Positions 7,752 through 10,000 of a stretch of DNA of 10,000 bases are shown here, one piece after another. The DNA is taken from NCBI GenBank assembly GCA_009663005.1, contig VIGQ01001680.1:25001-35000 (forward strand), written 5' to 3'. Numbering within the stretch: the stretch's first letter is position 1; every line of letters starts with the position of its first letter. The position numbers and the translations under genes are program-made. The stretch is from Actinidia chinensis. Taxonomy: Eukaryota > Streptophyta > Magnoliopsida > Ericales > Actinidiaceae. Below the pieces are notes generated by a model that saw only the letters and a program-made list of their open reading frames with translations, did not search any database and was not told the DNA's origin.

Positions 7752-8225
7752 TAGAGCATCTCCAACCCAACTTTCAAAATGAGATCCAAAATTGTTTTCA
7801 ATTCAAAAACAGGTGTAGAAGGTTTCAACTATTCATAACAACTCCAAACTCAAATTTCAATATTGAGCTCTCTTTTCAAAAAAAAAAAAAAAACCTCAAT
7901 CAAGTCTCCTTTGCCCTCAAAAAAAGTTGCAATAATAAAATTTAAACGGTGAGTAAAGATATCTAATATTTATCTCATTTAAAAGTCTTTTCATCATTAT
8001 CTTTTAATAATATCAATTTTATATAAAATGGATTTTGATTAAAAGCCTATTACATATTTTAAAGGAAAAAAACAAAATAGTGGAAAGATTAAAATAGAGG
8101 TGGTCTCCATTTACTTGCAAAGGTCTCATATTTGGAGGACTCAATTGAGGTCTCCATTTTGGTGAACAAAAAATGGAGCTTGGTTGAAGCAGGCTTGGAA
8201 TTCTCCAAATGGAGATATGGAGCAT
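7752..8225. mobile_element. MITE-like element with GAGCATCTCCAAC terminus
   Basis: The left end TTAGAGCATCTCCAACCCAAC is a terminus seen in many plant MITEs. The right side, read in reverse complement (8196-8176), gives AAGCCTGCTTCAACCAAGCTC, a degenerate partner, and a further TGGAGATATGGAGCATG lies at 8208-8225. Inside, mirrored words (TTGAGCTCTC on the left, CAATTGAGTCCTCC on the right in reverse complement) suggest a longer, decayed inverted structure. No target duplication is clear and the right boundary could be 8196 or 8225. No transposase is encoded. Confidence 0.5.
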
Positions 8226-8514
8226 GGTAGAATCAAGAGAATAAAATTTCTTTGTTTCAATCTTGAAACAGCCGAAACCTTGTTCCTAAGAGACCAATGG
8301 GTTGCCTTGTAAATTATATCCACCAGCGAAACATTAGTGGAAAATGAAACCCAATATTATTACGATCAAAACACGCCGAAACATAAAACAATGCACCAAA
8401 ACACAACGCTATATACCGAAATAATAAGTGGTAGTAACCCGAATTTAAATTTTTATAAAATGAGGGACATTTTATACGAGAGATTGTATTTTATTATTGT
8501 CACTTTTGAAATGT

Positions 8515-8560
8515 TTAGGAAACATTCGAAATATTTTCGAAATATTTTCGAAAATGTTTT
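8515..8560. repeat. Short tandem and inverted repeat of TTCGAAATATTTT
   Basis: The unit CGAAATATTTT occurs twice in a row (8527-8549) and a third, varied copy CGAAAATGTTTT follows. The stretch from AAACATTCGAAA to TTCGAAAATGTTT is also nearly self-complementary, so it could fold as a hairpin. It lies in the large intron. Confidence 0.7.
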
Positions 8561-9121
8561 CGTTCGAGACAACCGAAACACCGCGAACGACATTTGATCC
8601 TTGGGAGAATATGCTCGTAAGGAAAAGAAAGAGCTTGTGCTCAACATTCAGAAAAAAGATTATGGGAAGTGATCTCGAAGGGAAGATTGCCCAGTGCAGT
8701 CTACCAGACAGCCCATAAAGGTTATAAGGCAACAAGCGTTGAAGGGAGATAATAATGTATTTGAAATCGAAAGGGCAGCTATTTGAGTGAATAAGGACCA
8801 AACTTTTTTCCAAAGGAACTTATTCCCCCCCCCACCCAACCTTCATGCTGGGGTGGAGGAGACAGGTGATGGCCTTGGCGCTTTCACAATGCTTATTTGT
8901 AAGTAAACGGTTAAACTGAAATAACAAACTTTAAAGTCGTAGGCCATATGCATTGGATGAGGCAGAGATGTAGAGGAACTTATCATAATGGTCACAAGTA
9001 GAGACATAGCGGTCAATACTAATTACTGCAGGGAAATGAATAGCAAAGGTGGCAACAGTGGGTTTGGCTAAAAGAGGACAGTTAAAGCACATTTAAACTC
9101 AATTCCATAGTCCGCACAAAC

Positions 9122-9490
9122 CTGATTTATATATCAAAAACACGCTTTCCAAGACTTTGCCAAGTGGAGGATCTCGAAGATATCTATGCAAACATAGACT
9201 GGACCGTATAGTTACCATTTTCAAGCCCAACCCATGATAATCTTAGGATCCAGCAGGAATCGTGCTGTCTGGAACGCTCTGAGTCCAAAGTATTTGCGAA
9301 ATGAGATGAGGAGGAAACCTTATACTGAGCATCTGGGACTGGTGTTTCGCCAAAGGTCCAACAGTACTACTGCCCACCTGTTTGTAAGTGACATAATAAA
9401 GCCGGACCAGAGTCTCATTTATCCGACTCGTATAAAATCCAACTACTGATATAATATGTGGACCACCACACTTAACTGCAAAGCTGGAAT
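9122..9490 (-). CDS. Exon: malectin domain core of the receptor kinase
   Basis: First exon of the gene inside the window. It starts after an acceptor TGGGTTGCAG (CAG at 9493-9491) with SSFAVKCGGPHI, and ends at CAG (9124-9122) followed by the donor GT at 9121. Reading across frame shifts gives LYESDNETLGPA, RWAVSTVG, QYIRFP, a TLDSE-like stretch, GLENGNYTV and a WQSLGKRVFDIY-like end: the usual run of the extracellular malectin domain that follows the LRRs in LRR-VIII-2 kinases. Length, 369 bp, is close to what the family uses for this exon (about 380 bp, from memory). At least six small indels and an in-frame stop interrupt it. The preceding LRR exons are not found up to position 10000. Confidence 0.88.
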
Positions 9491-10000
9491 CTGCAACCCA
9501 TGGAAAGAGCGAATCATTCAGATTGAGTTCAAATAGGTCTTTTCAATTAACAAAATAAACATCAGCCATATCTTTAGTGCTAAGAACTACCCTGGGTGGC
9601 AAATTCACGCGTTAGTAATTCTGTAAGGTAGAACTGCTAAGAGGAGTACATCCCCCCCATAAGGTGACAGCACTGGGAAGAGTCATCCGACAAAGGTAAA
9701 GTACTGGGAGGAGTTATACAACCCTTGACATCTCCAACACGAATTGTGCACTTTGCAGTTGAAATTGCATGAACAAAACCTTACACGTGAAAATAAAAAG
9801 TGACTACTCTAGCTATTACAGCCATGGAATTTGACCAAAAAAAAAAAAAAAGAGAAGGAATTCTCCTTTCAATTATTGGATACCAAAACGAAAAACCGCA
9901 AGAAAGGCCGACTCTACATAGTGATGAGGAACAAAATGCATTGTTTATTATTCAATTATGTATTTTATAATTTTATAATTAGTTTCTTTTTTATTAAGTA
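9491..10000 (-). other. Intron upstream of the malectin exon (incomplete)
   Basis: Ends at the acceptor TTTCCATGGGTTGCAG. No leucine-rich-repeat exon is seen between here and the window edge, so the intron runs out of view. It contains a ~32 bp minisatellite (9623-9722), an A15 run (9837-9851) and an AT-rich end (9940-10000). Confidence 0.65.
9623..9722. repeat. Three-copy minisatellite of about 32 bp
   Basis: Three successive copies of a unit like AAGGT(n)4-5CACTGGGAGGAGT(n)ATCC: starting near 9624 (AAGGTAGAACTGCTAAGAGG), 9661 (AAGGTGACAGCACTGGGAAG) and 9694 (AAGGTAAAGTACTGGGAGG). The first copy is the most diverged and has an extra run of C. Confidence 0.75.

Larger units (their letters stand above)
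7394..9121 (-). other. Large intron inside the malectin domain
   Basis: About 1.73 kb, far longer than the other introns (87-790 bp). Donor GTTTGTG at 9121; acceptor side CTCG|GG at 7394 with CG in place of AG. The extra length is at least partly due to a SINE (7588-7703) and a MITE-like element (about 7752-8225). The rest, 8226-9121, holds a small inverted repeat (8515-8560), a C9 run (8825-8833) and no recognised exon; the 113-codon minus frame at 8813-8472 and the plus frames there look like chance. Confidence 0.75.
3888..9490 (-). pseudogene. 3' part of an LRR-malectin receptor kinase gene (LRR-VIII-2 type), frames broken
   Basis: Eight exons on the minus strand encode, in order, a malectin domain, a transmembrane/juxtamembrane segment, a complete Ser/Thr kinase domain and a C-terminal tail ending in TAG (3890-3888). 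Words seen include KCGGP, GLENGNYTV, FWAGKGTCCIP, ELKGATEDFNP, VKQLSVASRQGKSQFV, SDFGLA, LAPE and SRVVAML. The FWAGKGTCCIP and TDWNF words and the intron positions point to the Arabidopsis At1g56120-At1g56145 group; members of that group are plasma-membrane receptors for cell-wall oligosaccharides (CORK1/IGP1 senses cello-oligomers). That function is family knowledge, not shown here. LRR exons are missing because the window ends. Each exon has small indels that shift the frame, yet six of seven introns keep plausible GT and AG ends after at most one missing base. It may be a recent pseudogene or a real gene in unpolished sequence. Confidence in family is high; in status, low. Confidence 0.9.

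Noticed and set aside
8472..8813. A 113-codon minus-strand frame
   Set aside because: It lies inside the malectin intron, starts and ends at no splice signal of note, crosses the TTCGAAATATTTT repeat, and resembles no family I know.
9234..9449. A 71-codon plus-strand frame
   Set aside because: It is antisense to the malectin exon at 9122-9490.
9491..10000. Leucine-rich-repeat exons expected upstream of the malectin exon
   Set aside because: I looked for LxxLxLxxNxLxGxIP words in all minus frames and saw none; they are presumed beyond the window.

Overview
The window is plant nuclear DNA, most likely from a flowering plant. It is AT-rich, has GT-AG introns, a tRNA-derived SINE with a clean target-site duplication, MITE-like elements, several tandem repeats, and exons of a plant receptor-kinase family. 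No long open reading frame codes for a recognisable protein, so the window looks empty at first sight.

The main content is the 3' part of one gene on the minus strand, from about 9490 down to a stop at 3888. Eight exons can be read in order: malectin core, malectin end, a stalk/transmembrane/juxtamembrane exon, five kinase exons and an acidic-to-polar C-terminal tail. Order, intron positions and motifs fit the LRR-VIII-2 receptor kinases, in particular the Arabidopsis At1g56120-At1g56145 group (the IGP/CORK1 cell-wall oligosaccharide receptors). The LRR exons and signal peptide would lie beyond position 10000 and are not seen. Every exon carries small insertions and deletions, mostly single bases, that break the frame, while almost all splice sites and key kinase words survive. 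That pattern fits unpolished, indel-rich sequence at least as well as a young pseudogene; the sequence alone does not decide it.

Layout: 1-774 AT-rich, nothing recognised; 775-1186 MITE-like element with a low-complexity C-rich core; 1189-2156 two copies of a ~460 bp sequence in tandem; 2157-2878 AT-rich; 2879-3220 a ~183 bp tandem repeat followed by a shorter repeat to 3362; 3400-3887 probable 3' flank or UTR of the kinase gene; 3888-9490 the receptor-kinase gene, whose large 1.7 kb intron (7394-9121) holds the SINE (7588-7703) and a second MITE-like element (about 7752-8225); 9491-10000 the intron upstream of the malectin exon, with a ~32 bp minisatellite.

No previously undescribed biological system was recognised. 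The most useful results are the hidden gene, the question of pseudogene versus sequence error, and the repeat structure around it.
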